Shown here piece by piece: positions 1 to 10,752 of a DNA stretch of 64,000 nucleotides; the stretch's first letter is position 1, and each line of letters opens with the position of its first letter. The DNA is from Oasisia sp. SBJ-2009 (lineage: Eukaryota; Annelida; Polychaeta; Sabellida; Siboglinidae). Made by a program: the position numbers and the translations under genes. Under the pieces are notes generated by a model that did no database searches, was not told where the DNA came from, and saw only the letters and a list, made by a program, of their open reading frames with translations. Location: positions 28,131,109-28,195,108 of the forward strand of contig OZ024867.1 of assembly GCA_964017155.1 (NCBI GenBank). Reading direction: 5' to 3'.

Positions 1-26
1 GCGATACATTTACATGTCCAACTTAC

Positions 27-140
27 CTTCACAGCGCTTTCCAAAGTAACCTTTCTTACAAAAACATACGTAGCCTCTCGGATTGTCAACGCATGTACCA
101 CCGTTTCTGCACCACACACCGTGTGTGCAGGCACGCCACG
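27..140 (-). CDS. EGF-like domain exon of the F-type lectin/EGF gene
   Basis: Read on the minus strand this 114-nt exon encodes one EGF-like module: the pattern includes CTHGVWCRNGGTC, then NPRGYVCFCKKGYFGKRCE. The six cysteines, the NGGTC turn and the GY-x-C-x-C-x(3)-G-[YF]-x-G-x(2)-C core are present. The acceptor is a pyrimidine-rich stretch ending in AACAG (plus 141-143) and the donor is G|GTAAGT (plus 21-26). Both boundaries are phase 1, the classic symmetric EGF module. It lies downstream of the lectin exons on the same strand, so I infer one secreted or membrane receptor-type protein; the remaining 3' exons are left of the window. Confidence 0.72.
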
Positions 141-175
141 CTGTTAAAGTCAACAGCTATATTGGTATATTTATA

Positions 176-258
176 CACTGACAAAGAGACAGAGAGAGAG
201 AGAGAGACAGAAAGAGAGAGAGAGAGAGAGGGAGAGAGAGAGAGCGACAGAGAGAGAG
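176..258. repeat. (GA)n microsatellite
   Basis: Interrupted AGAGAG tract with occasional CA and GG interruptions. It lies in the intron just upstream (minus strand) of the EGF exon. Confidence 0.9.
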
Positions 259-370
259 TCTGGTCAATACATTCATAATAAACATTATTTATTCACGATG
301 ACCTGATAAAGTATATATTTTATCTTCTCAATGGTCGTGATTATTAACGCAACTGTTCATAGAACATAAC

Positions 371-373
371 GTA

Positions 374-447
<74 letters not shown>
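371..447. repeat. (TA)n microsatellite
   Basis: Nearly pure TA dinucleotides with one short interruption around 391-405. Confidence 0.9.
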
Positions 448-449
<2 letters not shown>

Positions 450-957
450 TCAACATCTGTATAAGTTACCTAATAAATTACGTAATGCAGTTGACATATA
501 GTGCGTCAACATTCATGTTTTAAAGTGAGAATGGTACAAATAATAAAAACAGGATAAATTGCAACAATAAATATAATAAACATATTTAATAAAAATGTCA
601 TTGCATTATCCGTCACTGTTGCCTAATTAAACCCATTATAATATGTATGCCTTCTTAAACACATACACATATAATTTGATTTCAGATTTGATTTTGATAT
701 CAGATGTATCTGTTATGAACTACATTTCAATATATCATCACGACAATAATTTCACTTATGTATTTAATTTCTTTTAACAACGTCATGTATTTTAAAGAAA
801 AAAATATGTTATGTTAAGTTAGAGCGGGTATGTAGCTAATATTTAGCTGATATTGTACAGTGCATATGAGATGTGTATATTAACTAATTTGATGCTATTA
901 TAATGCCTGAATGCTACGTAATATTATGTTATTAATGGGATTATATGTTCAACAGTG

Positions 958-1041
<84 letters not shown>

Positions 1042-1850
1042 AGTACATTTATTATAACATTATAACATTCATACAAATAAGGCTTAGATGAGCAATTTAA
1101 CTGTCTCTGAATAGTTTTGTTTCATCTAAAGAAACAAATACATTTAACATTATATTCATAACAGTAAGGCCTGTTTTAGCAAGTGTGAACATGCCAGTAA
1201 GTTTTACGTACGTGTGCATTCTAAATGACAACGCCCACCAGCGGTTGGTCAAAACATATATCCTATTGGTTTCATATGCAATAATGGACATCAACTAGAT
1301 CTTATTAACACAGAGAATCAATTAACTATTCATTCAAAATCCAATGGAATGTGCATTCAGTGTTACCTTTTTACAAGGCCGATGTTAATGGTACTCTCTA
1401 CTGCTACGGTTTAATCCAATTATCACTATAACATGTAGAAAGAAAATCACCATTATATTGCATATTTTGTATTGCTGTGCATTCTAGTAAAACCTGGTAA
1501 TCATTTGATGTTGTATGTAAATATTAGTTGTGGTCCTAAACACATAGAAACAGCAGCTTGGCTTGACAAAAATATTCTATGCCAGTAACAGCTGGCAGCC
1601 ATTTTGGAAACTTGTCACCAGGATGCCAATCTGCAATGGCCCGATATCCAGATATATTGTAAGTATTGGGCTTTTGTCACAAAATGAACAATATGTTAGC
1701 TATGACGACCCATCAGAAAGGGGTGAGATTGCGTTGGACCGAGAGCCCTTGTGTTACTTTGCCATGCAATCATTCAATGTAAGAAGTATTCGAATCAAAT
1801 CGAAATATGTTTGCTACGTACTAATTGAAGTGGAAATATTCAACTTAACT
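450..1850. other. Intron of the lectin/EGF gene, mostly featureless
   Basis: AT-rich sequence between the EGF exon and the second lectin exon. Apart from a (TA)n tract at 959-1036 I see no exon with usable splice sites, no inverted repeat and no family also present elsewhere in the window. Confidence 0.5.
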
Positions 1851-1854
1851 GTAC

Positions 1855-2061
1855 CTGTTCCGCTAATGTACACTTCACATAACGTGAGAATTTTCATTTC
1901 TCCTGGTATTCTGATCGTCAATTCTCGTCCTGTGGCGTTGCGTTCGCAGCGAAATACAGCAGTTTCTCCTGTGTGCATTGAATTTGTCTGGTTGCTTCCA
2001 CATTGTTTTTTCTTTTGGTAAGTACGACCAATGATGATCTCGAAATGAGACAGGCGTTCAC
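1855..2061 (-). CDS. F-type lectin (fucolectin, FTP) domain, C-terminal exon
   Basis: This 207-nt minus-strand exon continues the domain begun at 4430-4648. It starts G-E-R-L-S-H-F-E-I, includes the CGSN loop and a second cysteine in FRCERNATGRELTIRIPG, and ends LTLCEVYISG. That is the F-type lectin signature (cysteine, G-R-x-[LV]-T-I-x-[IL]-P-G, then L-T-L-C-E-V-x-[VI]-x-G). The acceptor is CACTCCAG (plus 2062-2064) and the donor ACAG|GTACAG. It is phase 1 at both ends and joins the neighbouring exon in frame (GAC TGT TGT G|GT GAA CGC). The frame has no stop. A Penelope-like insertion begins only about 50 bp upstream of the acceptor. Confidence 0.78.
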
Positions 2062-2110
2062 CTGGAGTGGAATATTACATTTACTGAACATTTCCATCAA
2101 TAGTTCTTTT

Positions 2111-2776
2111 TTCCAATCAAACGTTTTAATTGTCATATCCCAAAACAAGACCTTTCTTTTTACTTTCCCCTGAACTTACACGCCGACTTCTTCACTACTG
2201 ACGAATAACGTCATCGTACACGTGGGGTAGCTCGTAATTGCCTTAATCTCTGTTCAATTGTGTCTTTGTCTTTCTGAACCAGATGGCTTCCTTTACTTGC
2301 CGGGGATTCTTCTTTGGCTATTTAGCAAGGTGTACCAGATAGCACCCAAGAACTGTGGTGCCAAGTATATTGGAGACTACTGAAAACACGATTGGACAAA
2401 CACAGGACGGACGTAGACAACTTGAGCTATGAGAAATACACAAGGAGGGAGAAAAAACAATTAATGTCTAACTTCAACAAATCCGCCATCACAGATCATG
2501 AAACGACTGAAAATCACATAATAGACTAGGAGGGAGCGAACATTATTGATAAAGGGCCAAACAAAAGAACACGGCAAGTCAAGGAATCCATCTGGATCAG
2601 AAAGACAAAGACATCAATGAACAGAGATGAGGGCAATTACGAGCTACCCCACGTGTACGATGACGTCATTCTTCATTAGTATTGAATAAGTCGGCGTGTA
2701 CTATCAAACGAAAGCCTCTACAAGTAAAAGGAAAGGTCTTGTTTTTGGATATGAAAAACGAAAACGTTTGATTGGA
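2111..2776 (+). mobile_element. Penelope-like element remnant with an inverted tail copy
   Basis: The plus strand from about 2310 to 2690 encodes a decayed C-terminal Penelope-like ORF: AKYIGDY (a GIY-YIG-type start), SAITDHETTENHI, and the run SIWIRKTKTSMNRDEGNYEL followed by PHVYDDVI, with several stop codons. Sequence 2111-2294 is an imperfect reverse complement of 2583-2776, so the coding tail and 3' end occur twice, facing each other. Penelope-like elements carry a reverse transcriptase plus GIY-YIG endonuclease and commonly show such inverted or tandem terminal repeats. It sits in the intron of the lectin domain. Confidence 0.7.
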
Positions 2777-2799
2777 AGTTGAGACGGTGCTTGATTGAA

Positions 2800-2885
2800 G
2801 GTCTGCCCAGGAAGAAAACTGTAAAAGCGCTATGAGCAGTCCTGAGGACAGGAGACTGCGCTACATAAGAACTTACCTTTTACTT
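2800..2885 (+). mobile_element. SINE 3' tail (GCGCT...ACTGCGCTACATAAG family)
   Basis: The sequence TGTAAAAGCGCTATGAG, then CCTGAGGACAGGAGACTGCG and CTACATAAGAACTTACCTTTT, matches the 3' part of the tRNA-headed SINE at 25928-26255 and the tails at 14350-14410 and 60800-60870. The tRNA-like head is missing here. Confidence 0.65.
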
Positions 2886-2979
2886 GTTTTTGTGACACAA
2901 CTAATGTTTGTGTAATTCTATGTTATTGGTATTTCTCTGGATTCGCTTTTGATGTTAGTTGACTGTAATTTTAAAGAAA

Positions 2980-4180
2980 CGGCGGCCATGTCGTTGTCAT
3001 TTTCTAAATGCACAATTAGATATTCTGGGCAATGGATCTCTGAGGGTGAAGAAGATACTTTTGTATAACACGGCAGCTGACTGTTGGGTGCTTGTCAGTC
3101 GTCAGCAAAGAGTCGTACAGTTGAGGAAACTTGGTTTGGTAGATCGTTTATGTAGCATATGAAAAGGATGGGGCAAGTGCAAATCCCCGTGGGACGCCTG
3201 ATGTCATTGGGGCCGGTGAAGATTTTTTCCCTTCCAGGATCACTTCTTGTGTGCGACTGCTCAGAACGCTTTTCACCCATTCCAGCATCTTCCCTCGCAT
3301 ACCGTAGCGATGTAGTTTGGTTGCAAGTTGGTGGTAGGACACATTGTCAAACGCCTTTGAGAAGTCCAGCAGCACAGCGTCGATCTGGCCACCCTCATTG
3401 AGGCATTTCGCTTTACACAACCCATGCTGATGGTCAGACAGGATGTTGTGACGTTCCAAATGGTTCATTAGATTACTATGTATGATGTGTTCCAATGTCT
3501 TGCAGGCGATGCTTGGGATAGATATAGGTCTGTAGTTCGAAGGTGAGTTTCTCGCTCCTTTCTTGAATACTGGTATGACCCAGGCATGCTCCCATTCTGC
3601 TGGAACTCTTCCTTGGTTTAGTGATGCCTGGTAGATGTGTGAAAGCACTGGTGCTAAGTCGGCAGCATAATCTTTCAGGAGTATAGCTGCGATGCCGTCT
3701 GATCATGTGGCCTTGTGTGGTTTGATGTCTTCCAGTAACTTTTCTCACTCCTGCTACGGGTACTGTGATATGCGGTAGCTGTATGGGCTTACACCCAGAC
3801 TCGGAGCGTTGCTCGCGTTTCCAATGTTGAAAACTTATGAAAACTGCATATTAAGAATATCAGCTTTAGTTTGGCTCTCGCTGTGGACAGTGCCATTCTT
3901 CATGAGTGGGGCTACTCCGCTGTTTTCCTTCTTTTTACTTTTGATGAAGGACCAGAACTTCTTTAGGTTCACCTCATTTGGTTGTTTACGTACAGCATAG
4001 AATGTATGTATTCGTGGTACGGCTATCTGCACTCTGATTGTGCTAGCTTTTTATTTTCACGATATTTTGTCTGGTCGTGGGCACACTTAGTACGTTGTGC
4101 CTTCTTTAAATACTTCTTTTTCTTTCGTGACAAGTTTCAAATGTTTCCATTGCCCCAGGGTTGATTGTAACGTCATTAAG
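2980..4180 (-). pseudogene. Degenerate CR1/jockey-type LINE (reverse transcriptase)
   Basis: On the minus strand, read right to left: a pre-RT segment with NEVNLKKFWSFIKSKKKEN (about 4020-3920); then, after a frameshift, the RT fingers with VIPVFKKGARNSPSNYRPIS, the palm motif VLLDFSKAFDNVSYHQL, TSGVPRG, and finally, in another frame, FICYINDLPNQV and VRLFADD (about 3190-3100). These are the standard non-LTR RT blocks including the FADD catalytic site. At least two frameshifts and several stops show it is dead. Both ends are truncated: no endonuclease and no 3' tail are seen. It fills most of the intron between the two lectin exons. Confidence 0.85.
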
Positions 4181-4429
4181 ATAGTGTTGTACTGACGTGC
4201 CATCACTACCACTACCACTACTACGACTCGCCTAGCGGAAATAGCTCGGTAGGAAAACATTTTGAGCTTATCGACAATTTTCCACACCACATTATGCTGA
4301 TCCTAAACTCGCACATCCCTATTATTTCATGCTACGCGATCTCACGTGTTAGTCTCATAATAGGTGTTTAGGATACGTTCGTGATAGCAGGAAAGACTTC
4401 TGAGAAAACAAAACTGTGTGACAACTTAC

Positions 4430-4648
4430 CACAACAATCAGCGCGATTTACTATCATAATGGAATGGAACAGAATATCGTGTTCGAGCCTCACTTTCCAC
4501 CACGGATAATATTGTGCAATAGTTTGAGAACAACTTCCGTTCGAATAGATACCATCGTCATTTCCGTCTATGGCGTTTCGAGCGTAACCTTTTGATTTGA
4601 TTGGTGATGATGTAGCAGTCCCTCGATTTGAGAAGTCATATGTCCACT
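4430..4648 (-). CDS. F-type lectin (fucolectin, FTP) domain, N-terminal exon
   Basis: This 219-nt minus-strand exon encodes the first half of an F-type lectin domain: WTYDFSNRGTATSSP, then NAIDGNDDG, GSCSQT, YYPWWKV and IVNRADCCG. F-type lectins are extracellular fucose-binding beta-sandwich proteins of innate immunity and fertilisation, often joined to other domains. The motif R-x-D-x4-R is intact across the splice (NRADCCG|ER), but the upstream histidine of HX26RXDX4(R/K) is a glutamine (codon CAA, plus 4524-4526, exactly 26 residues before the Arg). Acceptor TTGACAG, donor G|GTAAGT, phase 1-1. A signal-peptide exon should lie further right; I could not identify it. Confidence 0.8.
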
Positions 4649-4649
4649 C

Positions 4650-5840
4650 TGTCAACATGAGAATACGCTTGTATTTGCCAGTGTAGGTAAATGGTTGTTA
4701 CACACGTAGGTTGAAGGAGTTCATGCGTGCGAATTAGTGCTATTGTGGTGCCGTACGTGTGAATGTGAACGAAAGTGCAGTTACCCGTGTGCGAAAGGTG
4801 CCCTGTTGTTTGAGTGCGAGACATAGACCACGACCTATGATTGCTACATGAGGATGTGGAGATAGATGTTTGATAAATTATTCAATGACAGACAGCCCAG
4901 TGCAGTACTTAGTTGACGAATCGAGTAAATGGGTTGAGGTGATAAGGACACACGGAGCGAACACAGAACGTGGATTGTATACCATTCAATTAATCAATTA
5001 AGCAGTCAATTAAACGATCAATCCTTCAATACACCAATCAATCAATCTTTATTTCGTACAAAAACAGCCTACATGTAATATACGTCATGTCCGCAGTGAA
5101 AAGTAAAAATAAACAAACATGTTGATTACAGTATGTATATTACGTTAGTCCACTTCCTGCGTAATGCAGTGTGTTTTAAACAGTACTATGCTTTAAACAA
5201 TTAATACTACAGTAGCTCAACGCAGATATTCTGCACATTACATACATTTTCATGCGTGTACATACATTTTCATAAGGTGGTACTATAACAGTCCGTGCCA
5301 GAACTAAAACAATGTTTGTGCTAGCAATAAACCTCATAAGTAACCATGCTCATAGGCAACAGTTTTGATCCATAAAAACGAAACTTCTCTCTCTCTCTCT
5401 CTCTCTCTGTGTGTGAGACAAGACACTAATATCGTGTTGAAAAAAGTCAGAGTTTAGCATAGTCTTAATCGCTAACTACTTTGGCGACTTATTTGACTGT
5501 TTGCCAGTGTAGAACTGGATATTTCATGAAAGTGCGCTTCAATTAATGTCGACTGAACTGACGGCGACATGTGTGCTAGAACGATTCCGGAACGGATGTT
5601 TAAAATAATCTACAGCTGGCGGTATGCTTCACACAAGACTTCTACTTCACACATAGTTAAGTATTGATATCGTATAACATGTCCGTCATTATGAAAGCAT
5701 AATGACTGCATTAATGCACATTTACAGTACAAATGGCGCGGTCCCGGTTATTTTGTTGTGCACTGATCACATGTCTTTAGCCTTGACTTGGTCGAACCAC
5801 CCACAGCTCAGACAAAACTGTCGTAGACGGGCAGTAATTG
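4650..5840. other. Upstream flank of the lectin gene; no exon recognised
   Basis: AT-rich sequence with AATCAATCAAT-like runs near 4985-5045 and a short (CT)n/(GT)n tract at 5385-5415. The open frames here lack domain signatures and credible splice sites. A signal-peptide exon of the lectin gene may hide here or further right. Confidence 0.4.
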
Positions 5841-5851
5841 GAGAAAAAATT

Positions 5852-6105
5852 CCTAGGATACTTGGGTACACAGTGTACATATCAACCAATAAGAGATCGC
5901 AACAATCATACGTCATCGACCTCAACCTCATTACCAATGCATCGCGAACAATGGCCGAAGGCGAAGCACGCGAGCGCCGTATTTGTAATTCCTCGCGTGC
6001 GGCCATTGTTCGCGATGCATAGATTATGAGGTCGAGGTCGATGACTTATGATTGCTGCGATCTCTGATTGGTTGATATGTACACTGTGTACCCAAGTATC
6101 CTAGG
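5852..6105. mobile_element. Foldback/MITE-type palindrome, about 106-bp arms
   Basis: The left arm 5852-5957 and right arm 6000-6105 are near-perfect reverse complements. Both outer ends read CCTAGGATACTTGGGTACAC and both inner ends contain ATGCATCGCGAACAATGGCCG. The 42-bp centre is GC-rich (GAAGCACGCGAGCGCC and CCTCGCGTGCG), itself partly palindromic. No coding potential beyond the chance frames expected in a palindrome. Confidence 0.8.
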
Positions 6106-6479
6106 GAAACATATTTCGCGTGCGGATTTAGGCCAGATTATAATTTATTATGTAGGTCATTCCAACTGGAATATCGCGGAAACGGCCGAATATCTCCGAA
6201 AACCACTGGTAACAAGATGCAGTGCGATCGTGAAGCTGTCTGCTGGTATGCAGCATGTCAACAGAGGTTCAAAATAGCGGGAGGTACACACGATTGAAAT
6301 CGAGCGATTTTTCGATCGGCGCTGCGTCATTGCGCACAAACAAAAGAAACAGTATAGTACGGCTCACGTTAAATCGTGTTTTTATAGCATTTATCTTATT
6401 CATGCAAAGTATCAACGTACGCACATCGAAAGTTAGATAATTATATTATATGATTTTTTCAAAAGTGAAAATTAAAAGA

Positions 6480-7010
6480 GAGCTACTCCGGTTTGATCCT
6501 GGGTAGTCCGTAGGTAGTCCGTCGATCTCCTTGGCAAATCCGTAGTAGACCCTTGGAGTTCCGGGGAGTTCCGGCTCAATCCTTGTTCGTCCCCGGATGT
6601 TTAAAACTGTTTTATGCATCCGAGTAGATCCCCGATAGACCCCGGATATTTCCGATCCTTGCTCAACCGATGCGTTCCGGGGGTCTTCCGGGCTTTTCCG
6701 GGCACTTCCGTGGTTCATCCGGGCTATTCCGTGGGTGGAACGGGTTATTCCGTGAGTTCTCCGGCACATTCTGGGAGTTTTCCTCCGACTTGTTTCGGTG
6801 TCTACCGGCATCATCCGGGTTTAATATCCGTGGCTGGACTGTGTCTCATCCGGGGAAGTGTGACTGATATGTACAAAATGACCCAATCCAGTCGGACCAC
6901 CACGGACCATCCGGGATATTTTGTCCGGGGCCGTCCGGTCCCCGATCCGAGAAAATGTGACTGTGGCAAGCGTTCGGCAAAATGTTCCGCAAACCGTTCC
7001 GCAATTTACG
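6480..7010. repeat. Degenerate TTCCG(G)-rich array with 10-11-bp periodicity
   Basis: The motif TTCCGG, TTCCG or ATCCGG recurs dozens of times. In the densest part (6674-6760) successive copies are 10 or 11 bp apart, for example TTCCGGGGGTC, TTCCGGGCTT, TTCCGGGCAC, TTCCGTGGTTC. The composition is strikingly GC-rich against AT-rich flanks. Open frames of 122 and 164 codons on opposite strands cross it and reflect the low stop frequency of the repeat. Confidence 0.6.
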
Positions 7011-7109
7011 TACAACAAGAATACGTACAAAACGGCACAAAGACCCTAGTTGCTTTTGAGCGCCCTCTGTCGAATGAGTTATTGTGGTACCTAATTATGT
7101 TAAGTTAAT

Positions 7110-8440
7110 CAATAAATAATTAAATATTAATTATATAAAATATTCTTTGAACTGATAACTTATTTATTAAAACAAATTATGTTCAGCTGATACATTAATA
7201 ACTATTAAGTATTATATATGTACAAAATATTCTTTAACATTTAGCCATTTATATTTAAGAATATTAGTTTAATGAGGCATAACACGGATTTATACAATAA
7301 TTTTAGGTGTAAAGCAATCCCGATAACTCAACTAATTAATAAGTAATACTACGCATCCGTGGTTTATTCATACAAAATATAATAATGTAACGTTTTTATT
7401 TCCATAATTTTATAACTAAGACGTTGAGATATATCGTATTGGTCTGGTGATGCAAATTGGTAAGCATGTATATCAAATACGCACAAGGTCTGTGGCCGGA
7501 AATTAGCTAATTTGTTACTAATTACAACTAACATATTTGACTGCACATAGATTCACAATCATAATTTCAGACAAGGCACAGCGATAAACATGTACACAAA
7601 ATATGCACAACTGTTAACTAAGGCATATGTATTTATCTTATAATCAATGCATCAACACCGTTTCATGAATCTTTAGTCAGTTATAGTTATCAATGAATTT
7701 GGAACACATGGGATCATGTTTTATTTTTGTTACGAAGGAAGCATGGAAGGATTATGTTAATGTGACCTTAGCTGATTGATGTTTCATGGTGAAATTGCTC
7801 ATGTCAATTTTTGTTTTTTAAATACGTAATTGATCTGAAAAAAGTGTTCCTTGTGAGTATGATATTGTGAAGATTGATGTGAATGACACAATTTCTAACA
7901 TTACTTTTCCTGCACTTTGCAACTGTCGAGAAACAATAAATATTCCGGTTAAACGTAACAACACCCAAATGTTCAACTAATGAAGACACGTGCAAGTCGT
8001 TCTGTTGTCAGCGGATGGGATTGTCTTAACAATTTCATGTTACCAGTAGCAGAAAAACATTTAAGAAACGATATCGTTTCTACGCATCTGGGCACGAGTT
8101 GTCAAAAATAAAGGTCAATATGACAGATAGATTGTGTGACGTATAGTCAGATGTTATGACTAGTATGAAAATCATGTCAATGTCAAAGCTAGATTGTCAT
8201 ATACGATGTTTGTGCATTTTCTGTGGAATACGAATAATGCCTGCCCACTCGCACGCCAGTAAATCAACTCATGTCATCGGACACTACAAGTTGAGGACAT
8301 ATCACATACCTGTCTTTGCTATCTTTATCACCTGAATTAACCCGAATACCCACCATGTTAGGGGGAAAACCATATTGTATTTCACCGATGTCCAACAAAA
8401 CCTAAAATAAATAAAATGAATCACTATAAAAATAACATAT
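7110..8440. other. AT-rich intergenic stretch, nothing recognised
   Basis: No credible exon, inverted repeat, SINE head or domain-bearing frame was seen. Short open frames lack any family signature. Confidence 0.5.
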
Positions 8441-8533
8441 AATTATGTTGGTTTACAATGGATGTTTGTTTGATAAAGTACATGTATCTGTCCGTATAAG
8501 TACGTATAAATGTATGTTGCGTACGTACACACA

Positions 8534-8535
<2 letters not shown>

Positions 8536-8603
<68 letters not shown>

Positions 8604-8901
8604 GCACACAAGCACACAAGCACACAAGCACACAAGCACACAAGCACACAAACACAAACAAACACAAACAAACACAAACAAACACAAACACAAACACAAA
8701 CAAACACAAACACAAACACAAACACAAACACAAACAAACAAACAAACACAAACAAACACAAACAAACACAAACGAACACAAACGAACACAAACGAACACA
8801 AACCAACACAAACAAACACAAACAAACACAAACAAACACAAACAAACACAAACAAACACAAACAAACACAAACAAACACAAACAAACACAAACAAACACA
8901 G
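8536..8901. repeat. (CA)n grading into CAAGCACA and CAAACAAACA arrays
   Basis: A pure (CA)n block (about 8536-8600) passes into CAAGCACA octamers, then CAAACA-type hexamer and decamer units, some carrying G or C variants (AACGAACA). All six frames are mostly open, which creates long spurious ORFs. Confidence 0.95.
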
Positions 8902-8959
8902 TCGAAACCGTTGATCGCGGGGGATTTTTTTTTCCCAGACTGGATAGTCTAGGGACCTG

Positions 8960-8975
8960 AATATATATGAATATA

Positions 8976-9066
<91 letters not shown>

Positions 9067-9067
9067 T
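8960..9067. repeat. (TA)n microsatellite
   Basis: About 50 TA dinucleotides with isolated TATACATA or TATGTATA interruptions. Confidence 0.95.
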
Positions 9068-9691
9068 ATACATGCACACATATAGATAAAATAAAATTAG
9101 TTTCATTGCCACATTTGTTCATTGCTGTTAAAATAACACATTAGAATGCGAATGCGTTGTAATGTTGGTTCGTCATATATTCCCATCACAATACACTAAC
9201 ATGCACCACATGATTGTGATAACACATATTATTATTTCAAATAAGTAAGAGCAATCGCATACAATAGGTCCGGCTAAGACATAACACTTTATAACTTCGA
9301 AACACAATAATTGACATTATAAAAATAAACACAAATCATAAAATGTGGAATAAAATAATACAAAATGAATTACGATAGCGTAACTAAGCAATAAACACTG
9401 AAAAACATGTCGGAAAGTGGAATGTGTATTCTGAATATATGAAACGAATCACCTTAAATCACTTCTGTTTTGACACGGCTTATACGGATAGGGCGAAACG
9501 TTGCTACTAAACCTGGTGGTTCTTGATGGATCTGAACCGGGGATTAGAAGGGAGGATATAAACAGGCATGACCAAAATCCACACTCATCCGTTACAAAAA
9601 TATAAATTACCGTTTACATCATGTTGTGGAGTATTTACTTTTCAGAGTAGCAATGACAATGATGATGAATTTGTGTTTGAAAATGATTCTG

Positions 9692-9868
9692 CTAAAGATA
9701 ACACTCGGCTGCGTTGTCCGCCTGTGTTACAATTTGTCCACACGTTACACACTTAGACGTGCTCATCAGGATTGATCCTGTAAAAGCATCATCTTGCCTT
9801 ACTGGAAAATCAGCACTGAGCTGTACTTTTGCTGCCTCTGCGTTCACTTCACCCACCAGTTCGGCCAT
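9692..9868 (-). CDS. Small orphan ORF, 58 codons, unknown
   Basis: A minus-strand ORF begins MAELVGEVNAEAAK, contains a C-x2-C pair (KCVTCGQI) and ends DNAAECYL. The start has a good eukaryotic context (A at -3, G at +4: AACATGG). It lies directly 3' (minus sense) of the broken frame at 9949-10392. It could be a real small exon, part of a mobile element, or chance. No family recognised. Confidence 0.25.
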   Translation of the reverse strand: MAELVGEVNAEAAKVQLSADFPVRQDDAFTGSILMSTSKCVTCGQIVTQADNAAECYL

Positions 9869-9948
9869 GTTGGTTTTGCTCTGCTACATATGATTGAGAT
9901 GTAAATTCGTGTTACTTGGTACTTGTGTAAGTAGTATTTCGTGTCCCA

Positions 9949-10392
9949 TCAGCTTAATATGGGACAGGGCACACGACCTGTATGCCGTTTGTTCTCGGAG
10001 TTTCGAATAACTTCTAGCCTGGCTTGCCATTCGTAAACTAACTCTGATCGACAAAGACGTAATATGAGGTTTGTGGAGATCTGTTTTGAAAAATAACTCT
10101 CAAGTTCATTGTACGTCATTGTCACATTGACACACGTAGCGTAGCCGTAGATGGTCCCGGGAGGCGGGGAGTATTTAAAAACAACATCGTCGACATCGAC
10201 AAATACCTACATAGGTTTGACACTAAATACGCCGAAAACGTCTTTGTCCACAGTGAATCCGCAGTTCATTATCGGACGGCAATCTTGCAAAATCTTGTAA
10301 TTATTGCCACCACCGCTTAACATTTCGACTAACGGCACGGTAATTGTTCGCGCGACTTCGTCGTAGAGTTTGTATTTTTTTTTGCCAAACAA
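9949..10392 (-). pseudogene. Decayed orphan reading frame (148 codons, one internal stop)
   Basis: From 10392 to 9949 on the minus strand a single frame is interrupted only by TAG at 10207-10209. Before the stop it reads DEVARTITVPLVEMLSGGG and MNCGFTVDKDVFGVFSVKP; after it, VFVDVDDVVFKYSPPPGTIY and RLCRSELVYEWQARLEVIRN. The amino-acid composition looks protein-like on both sides, so I suspect a coding relic or a transposon-encoded frame. The family is not recognised. A 9-T tract near the 5' end (10375-10383) could hide a frameshift. Confidence 0.35.
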
Positions 10393-10559
10393 TACTTCTT
10401 TATTCCCTTTAAAATGTTGGTTTGCACAAGAGGAATAAAATAAATGTTCCTGGTTTACTTTGCAAACGTTTCTTCATATATTACAAAAATCGGAATGTAT
10501 GTATTCATGTTTTCAACTCGCCTGCTAGCCAGGGTCAGGGACGCGATGACTAGTCTAAA

Positions 10560-10752
10560 GGTGCGTTTACACGGTTCAATCTGCGTCGAACGTTGAAAGC
10601 AATCTGGTTGAAGAGACCAGATTGAACCGTGTAAACACAGGATTGAAAGCAATCACGTCGAATTCGACGGTTGCTTTCGACGCGGTTGCTTTCAACCAGA
10701 TTGCTTTCGACGTCGAATTCGATCTGGTTGAACCGTGTAAACGGGGCTTAAG
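10560..10752. mobile_element. Short TIR element (MITE) with GTTTACACGG ends
   Basis: The ends read GGTGCGTTTACACGGTTCAA and, inverted, GCCCCGTTTACACGGTTCAA. The internal part repeats GATTGAAAGCAATC / GAAAGCAATCTGGTTGAA and GTCGAATTCGA motifs in both orientations, so most of the 190 bp can fold on itself. No coding capacity. The superfamily cannot be assigned; the target duplication is unclear. Confidence 0.65.

Noticed and set aside
5702..6029. Overlapping 106-, 79- and 63-codon ORFs
   Set aside because: They lie in and around the palindrome and mirror each other across its two arms.
6614..7108. 164-codon plus-strand ORF and the 122-codon ORF opposite
   Set aside because: They overlap on both strands across the TTCCGG-rich array, lack any domain, and show no splice or start signal; repeat composition explains the open frames.
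8443..9112. Cys/Val/Phe-rich and His/Thr/Asn-rich ORFs
   Set aside because: Translations of CA, CAAACA and TA microsatellites.
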